21,293 bases of DNA from IMG/VR virus record IMGVR_UViG_3300044961_000333, positions 1 through 21,293 of that record. One strand, written 5' to 3'. Each line of letters begins with the position of its first letter. Position 1 is the first letter of the stretch. Under the pieces are notes generated by a model. It saw only the letters and a program-made list of their open reading frames with translations, was not told the DNA's origin and searched no databases. This document shows positions 1-7,246 of this stretch, in pieces. Both the position numbers and the translations under genes were made by a program. The stretch is from a virus.

Positions 1-2
1 AT

Positions 3-1280
3 CGATATGACGCCGCTCTGAGCGCTATCGAGTCATGGAAAAAGAAGAGAGCTGCTGAGCGCGCCCGAGAGGAATTCATCCAAAAATCCGGATTTTCGCT
101 TGACAAGGCGGGTCGAGATAGGTTTCGACGCCGCGCCCAAAAAGATCCGCAATTGCTCAGCAATTTGAAGAAGTTTATCGACGCGGCCTCGTCTGATAGC
201 ATTTCTGATCTGGAGTTGCCCAAGGATCTCAAAGATGAGCTTGAAGTCGCTTCGAAGCGCTTGCGAATTTTCGATCCTAGCCGATTCGATTGGTCTCGTC
301 CCAAGAAAGAGCCTGTCGTCCCAAGAGACGATAAAGAAGCTTTTTCCGAAGAGCCTCTTATGAACCTCGAAAAAGCGTTGTCGACCGACGGCTGGATCGA
401 CTGGAGACAATTCGAAGGATCGTCCAATTTCCCGTCATACGGCTCGGCCAGAAAGGACGACGCCCCCGATCAAGCTAGCGCCGAGGAACGAGCTGATGTG
501 GGTACCGGGCCCGGCGAGAAACGATTGGCGAGGATCTTTGGCGGAATCGTCAAGGGAGGTGGCGTCTCGTATGACGTCGTGACTCCCGACGGCAGAAAGT
601 GGGAAGTCAAAGCCCTTGAAAGTCCGTCCGAGACGATCCGGCCCGGAACAGAAGGAAAAGCAGCTCTTTCCAAGACCAGAGATCTTCTTTCGACCATTAT
701 GCGTCAGCTGATGATATTCTCCTCAGCGGCCCAAAAATCTATCGACAGCTTCGAAAAGCCTTCCCACAAAGAGATGATCAGGTGGATCTCCGACTTTGTA
801 AGAAGCGAATACGAAGAGATCGTCGGTAAGGGAGAGGTTACAGACGAACGATTCAAAGAGCTCGAGACAGCCCTTGTTTTGGTGAGTCGTTTGCAGAAGG
901 AACTCAACGTGGACAAGAAATCCTTTCCGACGGTCGTCGGTCTAAACGACAAGAAGATCGATGTCGACAAACCGACATTTTTGGATGTTGCGAAGACCGT
1001 GCAGAAGTTGACAGGCCGCGAAGACATCTTGACTCCCTTTCAAAAGCATGAGATCGTCTTTTCGGTTCTCAAAAATCCTGCATTTCGGGATCCCAAGACG
1101 TTCTTCAAGAATCTCTTTTCCTCCGTCAAAGCTTCTGAAGTCTTTAGAGGGGTCGATGGAGTCTTCATCGTCAACAGAAACAAGGGATTCTATCCAGTTC
1201 TCAAGGATAGTTTCGACGATGTCTTTAAATTCGTAAAGATCTCTCAGGCGACCCCAAGATTCAAGTTTACGAAGTTTTGA
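3..1280 (+). CDS. 3' part of a gene with a PD-(D/E)XK nuclease-like motif
   Basis: The reading frame is open from the first complete codon in the window, so the gene begins off the left edge; 425 residues are visible. Around visible residues 170-205 there is a GE, then SYDVV, then WEVKAL, giving the E...D...ExK order (E172, D191, E201, K203) of PD-(D/E)XK nucleases. The rest is charged and helical and I recognise no family. Its stop overlaps by 14 bases the end of the convergent nucleotidyltransferase gene. It may be a nuclease or a virion protein that keeps a nuclease fold. The coding call is secure; the function is only a motif-level inference. Confidence 0.75.
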   Translation, partial: RYDAALSAIESWKKKRAAERAREEFIQKSGFSLDKAGRDRFRRRAQKDPQLLSNLKKFIDAASSDSISDLELPKDLKDELEVASKRLRIFDPSRFDWSRPKKEPVVPRDDKEAFSEEPLMNLEKALSTDGWIDWRQFEGSSNFPSYGSARKDDAPDQASAEERADVGTGPGEKRLARIFGGIVKGGGVSYDVVTPDGRKWEVKALESPSETIRPGTEGKAALSKTRDLLSTIMRQLMIFSSAAQKSIDSFEKPSHKEMIRWISDFVRSEYEEIVGKGEVTDERFKELETALVLVSRLQKELNVDKKSFPTVVGLNDKKIDVDKPTFLDVAKTVQKLTGREDILTPFQKHEIVFSVLKNPAFRDPKTFFKNLFSSVKASEVFRGVDGVFIVNRNKGFYPVLKDSFDDVFKFVKISQATPRFKFTKF

Positions 1281-1971
1281 GAGATTCGAAAATGAAGGAC
1301 TTGATCAGATCGATAGCTTCCGATCTGGTCGTCTTCTTTTTTGTCGGTTTGGCCTTTTGCGTTGGAACGGCCGCCGACGCCTTTTTTAAAGCATTCTTTC
1401 GGGCGGGCTGAGCTCCGGCCGATTGGGCCGTTTTCGCCGACTGGCTCAGGATATCCCAGATAGCCTTGCCATTGACGCCTTTGGGCAGATTTTTGATAAA
1501 CGACTTTTCGTCGCCCGTTTCGATGTACTGCCGCATCTTGGTGCCGCTGACATCTACGGTCTCCGTCCTCTGGACTGCCCTCGGAATAATCTGATTCTTC
1601 GAATAAAGGTTACCGGCATACTTGATCAGGGATTTTTTTGGATAGTTCTGAGCCAAGTCTTCGGGATCGGAGTAGATGCGGTAGGTATTTTCGACGTTGG
1701 TCGTGTTGTCGTTTCCCACTTCTTCCCACACGGATTTCACAGGGTTTTGGACATAAACGACTTGCACGTTGCCCGGCAGCGAGGGCTCGATGTAACCCTT
1801 CCAGATGGCTTTCATGTCAGATCCGAGGATGGGAATCTCTCCAGGACGCTTTCGATCCGATAGACTGACAAAAACTTTGACTTTGTCGTTTTCTTTGGCG
1901 GCTAAACGAATGACGGCATCATGTCCTGCGTGGAGCGGTTTAAACGATCCTGGTACTAATCCGATGCGCAT
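1267..1971 (-). CDS. HxGH nucleotidyltransferase (cytidylyltransferase-like / NMNAT-like)
   Basis: A 234-residue protein beginning MRIGLVPGSFKPLHAGH. The HAGH motif near residue 15 and a later SGTKMRQYI, equivalent to the ISSTKVR motif, identify the HxGH nucleotidyltransferase superfamily (NMN adenylyltransferase, phosphopantetheine adenylyltransferase, glycerol-3-phosphate cytidylyltransferase). Similar enzymes occur in many marine T4-like phages; the substrate cannot be told from sequence. A Lys/Ala-rich linker leads to a C-terminal segment, LIKSFIFESLKTS, resembling the N-terminal tags of other proteins in this window. I chose the ATG at 1971 because the core begins there; an in-frame ATG at 2007 adds 12 unlikely residues and lies in a hairpin. 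It is one of only two minus-strand genes. Confidence 0.88.
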   Translation of the reverse strand: MRIGLVPGSFKPLHAGHDAVIRLAAKENDKVKVFVSLSDRKRPGEIPILGSDMKAIWKGYIEPSLPGNVQVVYVQNPVKSVWEEVGNDNTTNVENTYRIYSDPEDLAQNYPKKSLIKYAGNLYSKNQIIPRAVQRTETVDVSGTKMRQYIETGDEKSFIKNLPKGVNGKAIWDILSQSAKTAQSAGAQPARKNALKKASAAVPTQKAKPTKKKTTRSEAIDLIKSFIFESLKTS

Positions 1972-1986
1972 GGCATAATTATTGTT

Positions 1987-2007
1987 ATGCCTATTGTTTA
2001 TAGGCAT
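1987..2007. repeat. 8-bp perfect hairpin over a start codon
   Basis: ATGCCTAT and ATAGGCAT are perfectly complementary around a 5-nt loop. The left arm contains the ATG of the broken GIY-YIG gene on the + strand. On the - strand the hairpin lies in the leader of the nucleotidyltransferase mRNA. It could hinder translation in either direction. Confidence 0.6.
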
Positions 2008-2494
2008 CGTCGTCGCGTAACCAATCGGTCATACATCGGAATTACTCCCAAGCGTTCGTCTTACGATTTGACCCAAATGACGTTAGAAGAAATAGAAATC
2101 GTTTCTAAGAAAATGATGTCTTTAAGATGGGGAGGTCATCTGGCTGCGGCGAAAAAGTCTTCTAATACATCATTCTGTAATGCGATTAGAAAATACGAAG
2201 AAGAGAATTTCGATCACGAAGTTTTGGAAATTTGTGATACGTTGGCGACTGTATACGAACGCGAGAAACATTGGATATCTGTTTTCAAATCTAACGATAG
2301 AGATTTTGGATTTAACATGAAAGTTGGCGGAGACGGCGTCTTGTTGACAGAAGAACATCGCAAACGGCAAAAAGATGCTACCAAAGAAGCTATGTGGAGA
2401 CCAGATGTCAGACGTCGGCATCTTGAGGTCCAAGCAAGCCTCGAGACAAAAGAGAAAAAGAAAAAAATCGGCTAAATTGGCCTGGTCTCGAGAA

Positions 2495-2526
2495 GATGTT
2501 CGAAAAGCTTAAGCTTTTCGAACATC
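2495..2526. repeat. Perfect 32-bp palindrome inside the GIY-YIG remnant
   Basis: The arm GATGTTCGAAAAGCTT (2495-2510) is followed directly by its exact reverse complement (2511-2526), with no spacer. It contains nested AAGCTT and TTCGAA sites. It interrupts the endonuclease reading frame. There is no following T-run, so it is not a standard terminator. Confidence 0.85.
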
Positions 2527-2735
2527 GCTCGCAGTCGCAAAAAAGTCGTCATCCAGTCGTACAGATTGATATTTTGACAGGAGAAGTGATCGCCCAATTC
2601 GAGTCTATCAGAGAAGCCGTCAGAAAGACGAATGTGCCCAAATCATCGATACAGGCACACCTCATTAATTCTAAAAAATATGCCGGAGGTTTCCTCTGGC
2701 GGAGAATGATGTAATCCTTGCCCTGACTAACTTAG

Positions 2736-2743
2736 TATAAATA
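2736..2743 (+). promoter_or_regulatory. T4-type late promoter box TATAAATA
   Basis: This is an exact match to the T4 late promoter -10 element. It lies 13 bases before the ATG of the Nudix gene and there is no Shine-Dalgarno sequence between them. Transcription would start at or next to the start codon. Confidence 0.6.
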
Positions 2744-2748
2744 CCAGC

Positions 2749-3174
2749 ATGGCCGACAAGGGTAAGACGATTCACACTGTATCTTGCGGCACCTGCATGT
2801 ACCGCAAAGTCGATGATGGGTACGAGGTTCTGCTGGTCCGACCTCGCCGCGACCGAGATGTTTGGGGTGTCCCGAAAGGACATATCATGGAAGGCGAGAC
2901 GGAAGAGGAGTGTGCCATTCGAGAGACGATCGAGGAGACCGGCATCACGCCCATCATTTCGGATCACAGAATGTCGGATGTCAAGGTCAAGCACGCTTAC
3001 GAGCACAAGACGGTCAAGATCTGGATGGCTCAGCCCGATCCCGAAGTTCCGCCCCTTGCGGATGACGGTGAGAACGTCGAGATTCGATGGCACCACATCG
3101 ATCGGTTGCCGACAGTCCACAAGTATCAGATTCCGTTGTTCGCTGAGATATCGGTCTTCCTCAAAGGAAGATAG
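2749..3174 (+). CDS. Nudix hydrolase (first of two)
   Basis: A 141-residue protein with a complete Nudix box at residues 44-66 (G44, E50, R58-E59, E62-E63, G65, matching Gx5Ex7REUxEExGU), so it probably cleaves a nucleoside diphosphate linked to another group using Mg2+. The part before it (SCGTCMYRK... LLVRPRRDRDVWGVPKG) is typical of small Nudix proteins acting on (di)nucleotides such as Ap4A or mRNA caps; the exact substrate is unknown. It is preceded by a TATAAATA late box and has no ribosome-binding site, so its mRNA may be leaderless. The next gene starts 8 bases after its stop. Confidence 0.93.
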   Translation: MADKGKTIHTVSCGTCMYRKVDDGYEVLLVRPRRDRDVWGVPKGHIMEGETEEECAIRETIEETGITPIISDHRMSDVKVKHAYEHKTVKIWMAQPDPEVPPLADDGENVEIRWHHIDRLPTVHKYQIPLFAEISVFLKGR

Positions 3175-3177
3175 TTA
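3170..3177 (+). promoter_or_regulatory. Late-promoter-like box GATAGTTA
   Basis: This box starts 13 bases before the ATG at 3183, where no proper Shine-Dalgarno sequence is present. It is a weaker match to TATAAATA and is supported mainly by its spacing, shared with boxes at 2736, 6493, 6816, 12531, 15641 and 15955. Confidence 0.3.
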
Positions 3178-3182
3178 TAGGC

Positions 3183-4226
3183 ATGTCAGATGAGCGTCGT
3201 ATTCTCAAGGAGTACGTAAAAAGTGTCCTCCAGGAAGACGAAGGCTACGGCGCCGCCTACGGCGACTATTTGGACTCTCCGTACGGAGTCTCGTGGGGCG
3301 GACCAAGTCTCTTTAAGATCTTTGTCGAACCTTTCGTGGACGTCTTTAAGACGACGAAGGCCGCCGCCGAAGATATCTCGGCGCGCACGCGCGCTGCGGC
3401 GAAAGTGGCCTTCGAGGCCATCGCGACGTCGCTCATTCCCGGACTCAGCTCGGATTACAAGGCTATATTCGAAAAGGAGCACGCTGAGCTCGAGAAGATC
3501 AAAGGAAAATATCGAGACGTTTTCGAGCGTACTGATAAGGCTCTTTTTAACGAAGGTAACGATTTCGTTTTGTTAGCCTTTCTGCTTGACCCGGCCCGAT
3601 TCATCACGGCGGTGGCCCTCAATAAGGCTCCGTCGACTGTCCTCTCCATCTTCGAGATCTTTGCAGGCGAGAGCCCGAAGCTTAAATCCTTCTTCGATAA
3701 GCTCAAGATCCTCAAGCATGTTCCCGGACAGTCCAAAGAACCCTCGGGTTGGCACATGGGCGGTCACGGTTATCTCGAGGGTCGGATCTACGAGGAAAAC
3801 GAACCCGCTCAAGACCCAAACGCTGAGCTAAAATCGAAGCTCGGCAATCCGAAGGTCTTGGCCGCCATTCAGAATTCTTCTAAGGCGAAAGCCATGAAGC
3901 AGGACGCCATGACATTGGTCAACCAAACGGTCAACGATCTGCTGTCAAAGGTCAAGGCCGTGCAGTCGGCACGAACGCTAGAAGACTTAGCGAAAGAGGC
4001 TCCGGGCTTCGATCGATCGAAATTGGCTCCTCTGCAGAAGCTGCCGGCGAACGAGAGACAGACAGCCGAACAGGCTATCGTGGCTCAAGTCAAGAAGGCG
4101 GCCAACGCTTTTTATGTCAAGACGCTGCAGGCTCAGATCGATTCTGCCATGAAAGCAGGAGTACCGGCGGATAATCCGCTTCTTCAAGGTTACAAAAAAG
4201 TGATGAGTATGATAAGATCGTCTTGA
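3183..4226 (+). CDS. Helical phage protein of unknown function with N-terminal tag-like helix
   Basis: A 347-residue protein I do not recognise. Residues 7-19 (ILKEYVKSVLQED) resemble the amphipathic N-terminal tags of the proteins at 6507 and 10708. The middle (about 40-175) alternates Ala-rich and hydrophobic helices, including a segment near FVLLAFLLDPARFITAVAL that could touch a membrane. A Gly/His-rich turn (GWHMGGHGYLEGR) at about 188-200 separates it from an Ala/Lys-rich helical C-terminal part. There is no signal peptide. Its stop overlaps the start of a GIY-YIG gene (TGATG). A virion or internal-head protein is possible but is only an inference. Confidence 0.8.
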   Translation: MSDERRILKEYVKSVLQEDEGYGAAYGDYLDSPYGVSWGGPSLFKIFVEPFVDVFKTTKAAAEDISARTRAAAKVAFEAIATSLIPGLSSDYKAIFEKEHAELEKIKGKYRDVFERTDKALFNEGNDFVLLAFLLDPARFITAVALNKAPSTVLSIFEIFAGESPKLKSFFDKLKILKHVPGQSKEPSGWHMGGHGYLEGRIYEENEPAQDPNAELKSKLGNPKVLAAIQNSSKAKAMKQDAMTLVNQTVNDLLSKVKAVQSARTLEDLAKEAPGFDRSKLAPLQKLPANERQTAEQAIVAQVKKAANAFYVKTLQAQIDSAMKAGVPADNPLLQGYKKVMSMIRSS

Positions 4227-4839
4227 TGCACTGTGTGTACGTCATTCAGAACACTCTGAATGGTAAGTGTTGCGTCGGATACTCTTTTAGTCCCGATGAT
4301 CGATGGAAAGAGCATGTTCGACTCTCAAAAAAGCTGAACCCTCCGTGTCACATTCATCGAGCCATGAAAAAAGATGGCCTCTCGAATTTTGATTTTCAAG
4401 TTGTAGAAACGTTTGAAACTAAAGAAGCTAGATTTTTGGCAGAAGTCAAATTGATTTCTCAATTTGGTCCTTACGGAGACGGTGGTTATAACGAAACTCG
4501 AGGAGGAGATGGATATTCTCATTCGTGGAGTTCTGAACAAAATTGGCTCAGTCAATTCGTCTTAAAAAGAAGTATGAGTCATATGAGATTCCCCTTGAAA
4601 CGAGAGAGAAGCTAAGTGCTATTTGGAAAGGTCGCTTCCATTCCGAAGAGTCAAAACTTTTGATGGCAGAGAAAGCCAGAGGGAAGAAATACACTTTAGA
4701 AACTCGAGCTAAAATGTCTAAGAAAGCTAAAGGACGACCTTCTCCGAATAAGGGGAAAGTGATGTCCGAAGAGCAAAAGCTAAAGATTAGCGAGACTAAG
4801 AGGAAAAATGGAAAACGCAAAGAACTACAACACGGCTGA
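4226..4839 (+). pseudogene. Frameshifted GIY-YIG homing endonuclease with NUMOD3 repeats
   Basis: It starts at an ATG overlapping the stop of the previous gene (TGATG). The first frame has the GIY-YIG domain: CVYVIQNTLNGKCCVGYS, RWKEH, a helix with the catalytic Glu (ARFLAEVKLI) and GYNETRGGDG. At the short A-run around 4537-4540 the homology moves to another frame, where NUMOD3-type repeats (SEESKLLMAEKARGKK, LETRAKMSKKAKGR, SEEQKLKISETKR) continue to 4839. Loss of one A would explain this. The end overlaps the start of the DsbA/GapR-like gene by 32 bases. Either the gene is inactive or the base is a sequencing error; the clean homology on both sides suggests a recent event. Confidence 0.75.
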
Positions 4840-5083
4840 GATGCAACCCGATGAACTCAACGCGCTCAAAGCGCTGGTCGAAGAATTTCTTGGCAAAGTT
4901 CAGAACATCGACAACGAGATTCAGCTGCTGAAAGACGATCGCAAAGAGCTGTTCGAGGAGTACTCGGATCGTCTAGATATGAAGACGCTCAAAGCCGCTC
5001 TGAGCATCATTAAGATCCAAAAGGGAGTCGCGCATGCGGACACTTTTGAAATGTTTATGGAAGTTCTAGATAAGCAGATATGA
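4808..5083 (+). CDS. Small DNA-binding protein, T4 DsbA-like / GapR (DUF2312)-like
   Basis: A 91-residue protein made almost wholly of helices. The pattern LKALVEEFLGKV, then ELFEEY, then DMKTLKAALSI, then DTFEMFMEVL has the length and layout of T4 DsbA, the dsDNA-binding protein that acts near late promoters, and also of the GapR/DUF2312 family that binds overtwisted DNA. Both assignments were made from memory of the families, without alignment. The ATG at 4808 follows AAGAGG at good distance; the original start may be the ATG at 4841, if the first 11 residues arose when the endonuclease inserted upstream. The stop overlaps the following GIY-YIG gene (ATGA). In T4, dsbA lies next to rnh; here the rnh-like gene is 2 kb downstream. 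Confidence 0.65.
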   Translation: MENAKNYNTAEMQPDELNALKALVEEFLGKVQNIDNEIQLLKDDRKELFEEYSDRLDMKTLKAALSIIKIQKGVAHADTFEMFMEVLDKQI

Positions 5084-5658
5084 ATTTCGTATACGTCATT
5101 TCAAACAACCAAACGAAGAAAAGATATGTTGGATTGTCGAACAACGTAGCTAAGCGCTGGAAAGAACACGTCCGTCATGCCTTTGATAACTGCACGACGA
5201 AATATCTCTTGCATCAAGCGTTGGTGAAATACGGTGTTGATTCGTTTTCTCTAAGCGTTTTAGAAGAATATGAATTGAGAGATGACGCTTTACGAGCTGA
5301 AGCGCGTCTTATTAAAGAGCTTGATACGTTTGGGCCTAACGGATACAATATGACCGGTGGGTGGGAAGGTGCGCTCATTGTTAGCGAAAACACGCGGACA
5401 GTGATTTCTGAATCCCAAAAAAGAAGATTTGCTTCCGTTAAAGAGAGAGAAAAACATAGCAATGCTTGCAAAGGTTCTCTTCGAAGTGAAGAAACTAAGA
5501 AAAGAATAAGTGAATGTCAAAAGGGACGTAAACATACTACTCATTCAAAAATGAAAATGAGCCTTTCGAGAAAAGGAATTAAGTTTTCCGAAGAGCGTAA
5601 ACAAAAGATGAGAGATGGCTGGGCGCGCAAGAAAGTCCTCGAAAAAGAAGGACTTTAA
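5080..5658 (+). CDS. Intact GIY-YIG homing endonuclease with NUMOD3 repeats
   Basis: A 192-residue protein. VYVIS and RYVGLS (residues 4-20) form the GIY-YIG motif, R26 is the catalytic Arg in KRWKEH, E74 lies in LRAEARLIKEL, and GYN follows at 88-90. From about 110 the protein carries DNA-contacting NUMOD3-like repeats (SEETKKRISECQKGRK, SEERKQKMRDGW). The start codon overlaps the stop of the DsbA/GapR-like gene (ATGA), so translation is probably coupled. The gene is richer in A+T than its neighbours, as expected for a mobile gene. It is one of the few complete members of the set in this window. Confidence 0.92.
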   Translation: MNFVYVISNNQTKKRYVGLSNNVAKRWKEHVRHAFDNCTTKYLLHQALVKYGVDSFSLSVLEEYELRDDALRAEARLIKELDTFGPNGYNMTGGWEGALIVSENTRTVISESQKRRFASVKEREKHSNACKGSLRSEETKKRISECQKGRKHTTHSKMKMSLSRKGIKFSEERKQKMRDGWARKKVLEKEGL

Positions 5659-5661
5659 CCC

Positions 5662-5680
5662 CTAGCCCGATTCGGGTTAG
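5662..5680 (+). terminator. Possible weak terminator hairpin
   Basis: CTAGCCCG and CGGGTTAG form an 8-bp stem with one G-U pair and a 3-nt loop, followed by TTTC. It lies just after the GIY-YIG gene. The T-tract is short, so termination would be weak. Confidence 0.4.
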
Positions 5681-5689
5681 TTTCATTCC

Positions 5690-6193
5690 ATGAGCAACGA
5701 AAAGAGACTCGCGAAGTTCGATCTGAGGTTGACAAGAGCCGAGCTCCTTCATCTCAGAGATCTGATGGGAGTCAGCGTCCCGAACGAGGGAGGACCCCGC
5801 ACGGTCTCTTCGACTTTGGCTGCTATCGAGGGTAGAGAGCATGCTGATGAATCCCTTTGGGAAAAGATCAGCTCCGCATGTCAGGTAGCGCAGATTGCTC
5901 TGGAGGACGACGCTCCGGACTATATCATCGCACCGATCGCCTCGCCGCCCATGGCCGTATTTAGATTGCAGGACGACGAGGATCTCGTCGAGGTTCCGGT
6001 CGAAGAATCGGAGGAAAAGGACGATGGAGAAGAAGTACAGAGTGGGTCAGATCCTGTACGTGGTGCTGAACAAGCAGATGAAAGTGTTCCCCTGCCAGAT
6101 AGTGGAGGAACTGACAAAAAAGACGATGAACGGCAACAGCGTCGTTTATCGGGTGGCAATCGGAAAAGGAAGCGAACCAAGAGATCTGAGTGA
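5690..6193 (+). CDS. Unknown phage protein with acidic C-terminal tail
   Basis: A 167-residue protein of unknown function. Residues 1-85 look folded (FDLRLTRAELLHLRDLMGV, then LWEKISSACQVAQIAL), with a helix-turn-helix-like feel but no diagnostic motif. From about 100 it is very acidic, then becomes Lys/Arg-rich at the end. The last 170 bases overlap the next gene in another frame, an unusually long overlap. The true end may be earlier if a frameshift exists. No Shine-Dalgarno sequence is visible. Confidence 0.65.
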   Translation: MSNEKRLAKFDLRLTRAELLHLRDLMGVSVPNEGGPRTVSSTLAAIEGREHADESLWEKISSACQVAQIALEDDAPDYIIAPIASPPMAVFRLQDDEDLVEVPVEESEEKDDGEEVQSGSDPVRGAEQADESVPLPDSGGTDKKDDERQQRRLSGGNRKRKRTKRSE

Positions 6194-6494
6194 GCTCGAT
6201 GGCGAGGTCTTTGACGATCCCGAGGTCGTCAAAAAGACTCTTACTGCCAGAGCCAGCAAGATGATCGAAAAGATGGTCTCCGCGGCGACCAAAGCATCAT
6301 CCGAATGGTATGCCGCCTCTTCTGTCGCTCCCGAAGTCCAGGGCTTGAGCCTCGAGGACATCACACCAGATCCGACGCCTGTCGACGATCCGACGGAATC
6401 TGATGAATCGGACAAACCCGTCGTTGAATTGCCCGACGGCCGCGTCGCCAAAGTCAACATCAAAATCCCGCCCAACTTCAAGACTGGGTCATGA
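6024..6494 (+). CDS. Conserved-looking phage protein of unknown function
   Basis: A 156-residue protein starting MEKKYRVGQILYVVLNKQ. The start at 6024 is chosen because GGAGG lies 10 bases upstream and the folded part begins there; the frame is open further upstream but encodes improbable Arg-rich sequence. Residues 1-60 look like a small beta domain (YRVGQILYVV, FPCQIVEEL, VVYRVAIG). A helix follows, then an acidic Pro/Asp-rich tail ending in GRVAKVNIKIPPNFK. I have an impression of similar short proteins in other T4-like phages but cannot name a function. It begins inside the preceding gene. Confidence 0.75.
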   Translation: MEKKYRVGQILYVVLNKQMKVFPCQIVEELTKKTMNGNSVVYRVAIGKGSEPRDLSELDGEVFDDPEVVKKTLTARASKMIEKMVSAATKASSEWYAASSVAPEVQGLSLEDITPDPTPVDDPTESDESDKPVVELPDGRVAKVNIKIPPNFKTGS

Positions 6495-6500
6495 TACATA
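6493..6500 (+). promoter_or_regulatory. Late-promoter-like box GATACATA
   Basis: This box starts 14 bases before the ATG at 6507, in a gap of 12 bases between genes, and no Shine-Dalgarno sequence is present. Confidence 0.3.
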
Positions 6501-6506
6501 TTGACG

Positions 6507-6782
6507 ATGTCTGTTAAGTTCCTCAAGAGCTTTATCAAGGAAGCTATCAAGGGTAAGGTTGCGGCTTCTCCTTCGTATATGAAAAAGGAAGCCATCAGGG
6601 AAAAGTTGCAAGGCATCATCGCCGACGCCGTTGCTAACGGAGAAGTCGTCGATCAGCCCTCATTAGAGCAGTTTTTGGTTGATATCAATACATCGATGAC
6701 GGCCCTCAAAATGATTCCTTTCAAAGTCTGGACTAAGCTGGCGGGCGCGTCCGCGCCACTTCCCAAAAAGAAGGTCAAGTAG
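6507..6782 (+). CDS. Small protein with capsid-targeting-like N-terminus
   Basis: A 91-residue basic protein. Its N-terminus, MSVKFLKSFIKEAIKG, closely resembles the capsid-targeting segment of T4 internal proteins (MKTYQEFIAEA) and contains I10-K11-E12|A13, fitting the T4 prohead protease consensus (I/L)xE|(A/S/G). The rest is one or two helices and a Lys-rich tail (PLPKKKVK). A TTG two codons upstream is a less likely start. A packaged internal protein is a reasonable inference; no other function is visible. Confidence 0.75.
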   Translation: MSVKFLKSFIKEAIKGKVAASPSYMKKEAIREKLQGIIADAVANGEVVDQPSLEQFLVDINTSMTALKMIPFKVWTKLAGASAPLPKKKVK

Positions 6783-6808
6783 CCTAGTTCGTTATGTAAT
6801 CGGGCCTC

Positions 6809-6828
6809 CATCCATGATAAAATGGATG
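6809..6828 (+). promoter_or_regulatory. Hairpin directly before a start codon, containing a late-type box
   Basis: CATCCAT and ATGGATG form a 7-bp stem with the loop GATAAA, ending one base before the ATG at 6830. The sequence GATAAAAT (6816-6823), 14 bases before ATG, fits the late-box series. The site may be a promoter, a translational control hairpin, or both. Confidence 0.4.
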
Positions 6829-6829
6829 C

Positions 6830-7246
6830 ATGGGTCGTCCATTTACCATACGTATGCCCAATTGGGCTGCCGAGAATCCTGACCTCGACGAGCTTGAGTT
6901 GAGACACAAGCATATGCTGTGTATGCCGAGTTTCGACGCTCTTCGCCAGTACGAATGGGTGCGTCTCAGCGGTAAATTCAACATGCTGACCGACGGTCGC
7001 AAAGTCGTCGAGGAGATGAAGAAGCTAGGCTTCTTCGACGCCCTGGGTTGGCTTCTTCTTTGCCAAGAAGAAAAGGTTTTCTTCGGGACAGTCTATTCGA
7101 CTGGCATGGAACACTACAAAAAGGAGAATCCCGGCAACTGGTTCGATGCGGATTTTCTGAAGGACATCCAGAGGTCGAAAAAGAGGGATCTCAAGGAGCA
7201 GCTACGACAGCTCCAGGCTGAGATCGACGAATTGGAGAACGAATGA
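6830..7246 (+). CDS. Unknown phage protein with C-terminal coiled coil
   Basis: A 138-residue protein I do not recognise. The N-terminal part (MGRPFTIRMPNWAAENPD) is followed by a compact domain with aromatic residues (LGFFDALGWLLLCQEEKVFFG). The last 30 residues form a heptad-like charged helix (LKEQLRQLQAEIDELENE). It has no signal peptide or membrane segment. Its stop overlaps the start of the Rnh-like gene (ATGA), so the two are probably translated together, which hints at a role in replication or repair. Confidence 0.8.
   Translation: MGRPFTIRMPNWAAENPDLDELELRHKHMLCMPSFDALRQYEWVRLSGKFNMLTDGRKVVEEMKKLGFFDALGWLLLCQEEKVFFGTVYSTGMEHYKKENPGNWFDADFLKDIQRSKKRDLKEQLRQLQAEIDELENE

Larger units (their letters stand above)
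1987..2714 (+). pseudogene. Broken GIY-YIG homing endonuclease with NUMOD1-like C-terminus
   Basis: The first frame reads a GIY-YIG domain: IVYRH and SYIGIT near residues 3-20, then RWGGH, an AIRKY segment, a YEREKHWI helix carrying the catalytic Glu, and FNMKVGG. It stops after a poly-A tract at about 2475. In the frame shifted by one base the sequence continues sensibly (KSAKLAWSREDVRKA), so one A too many in the run of seven at 2461-2467 explains the break. A second lesion follows: a 32-bp palindrome introduces a stop. In a third frame a NUMOD1-like DNA-binding domain continues (VVQIDILTGEV... to GGFLWRR, ending 2714). No Shine-Dalgarno sequence is visible. I infer a decayed mobile gene; a sequencing error could account for the first lesion only. 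Confidence 0.75.

Noticed and set aside
2460-2470. Programmed -1 frameshift at the A-run of the GIY-YIG gene
   Set aside because: The homologous continuation is in the +1 frame, the heptamer context is GAAAAAA rather than a classic X XXY YYZ site, and a second lesion follows. Decay or error is simpler.
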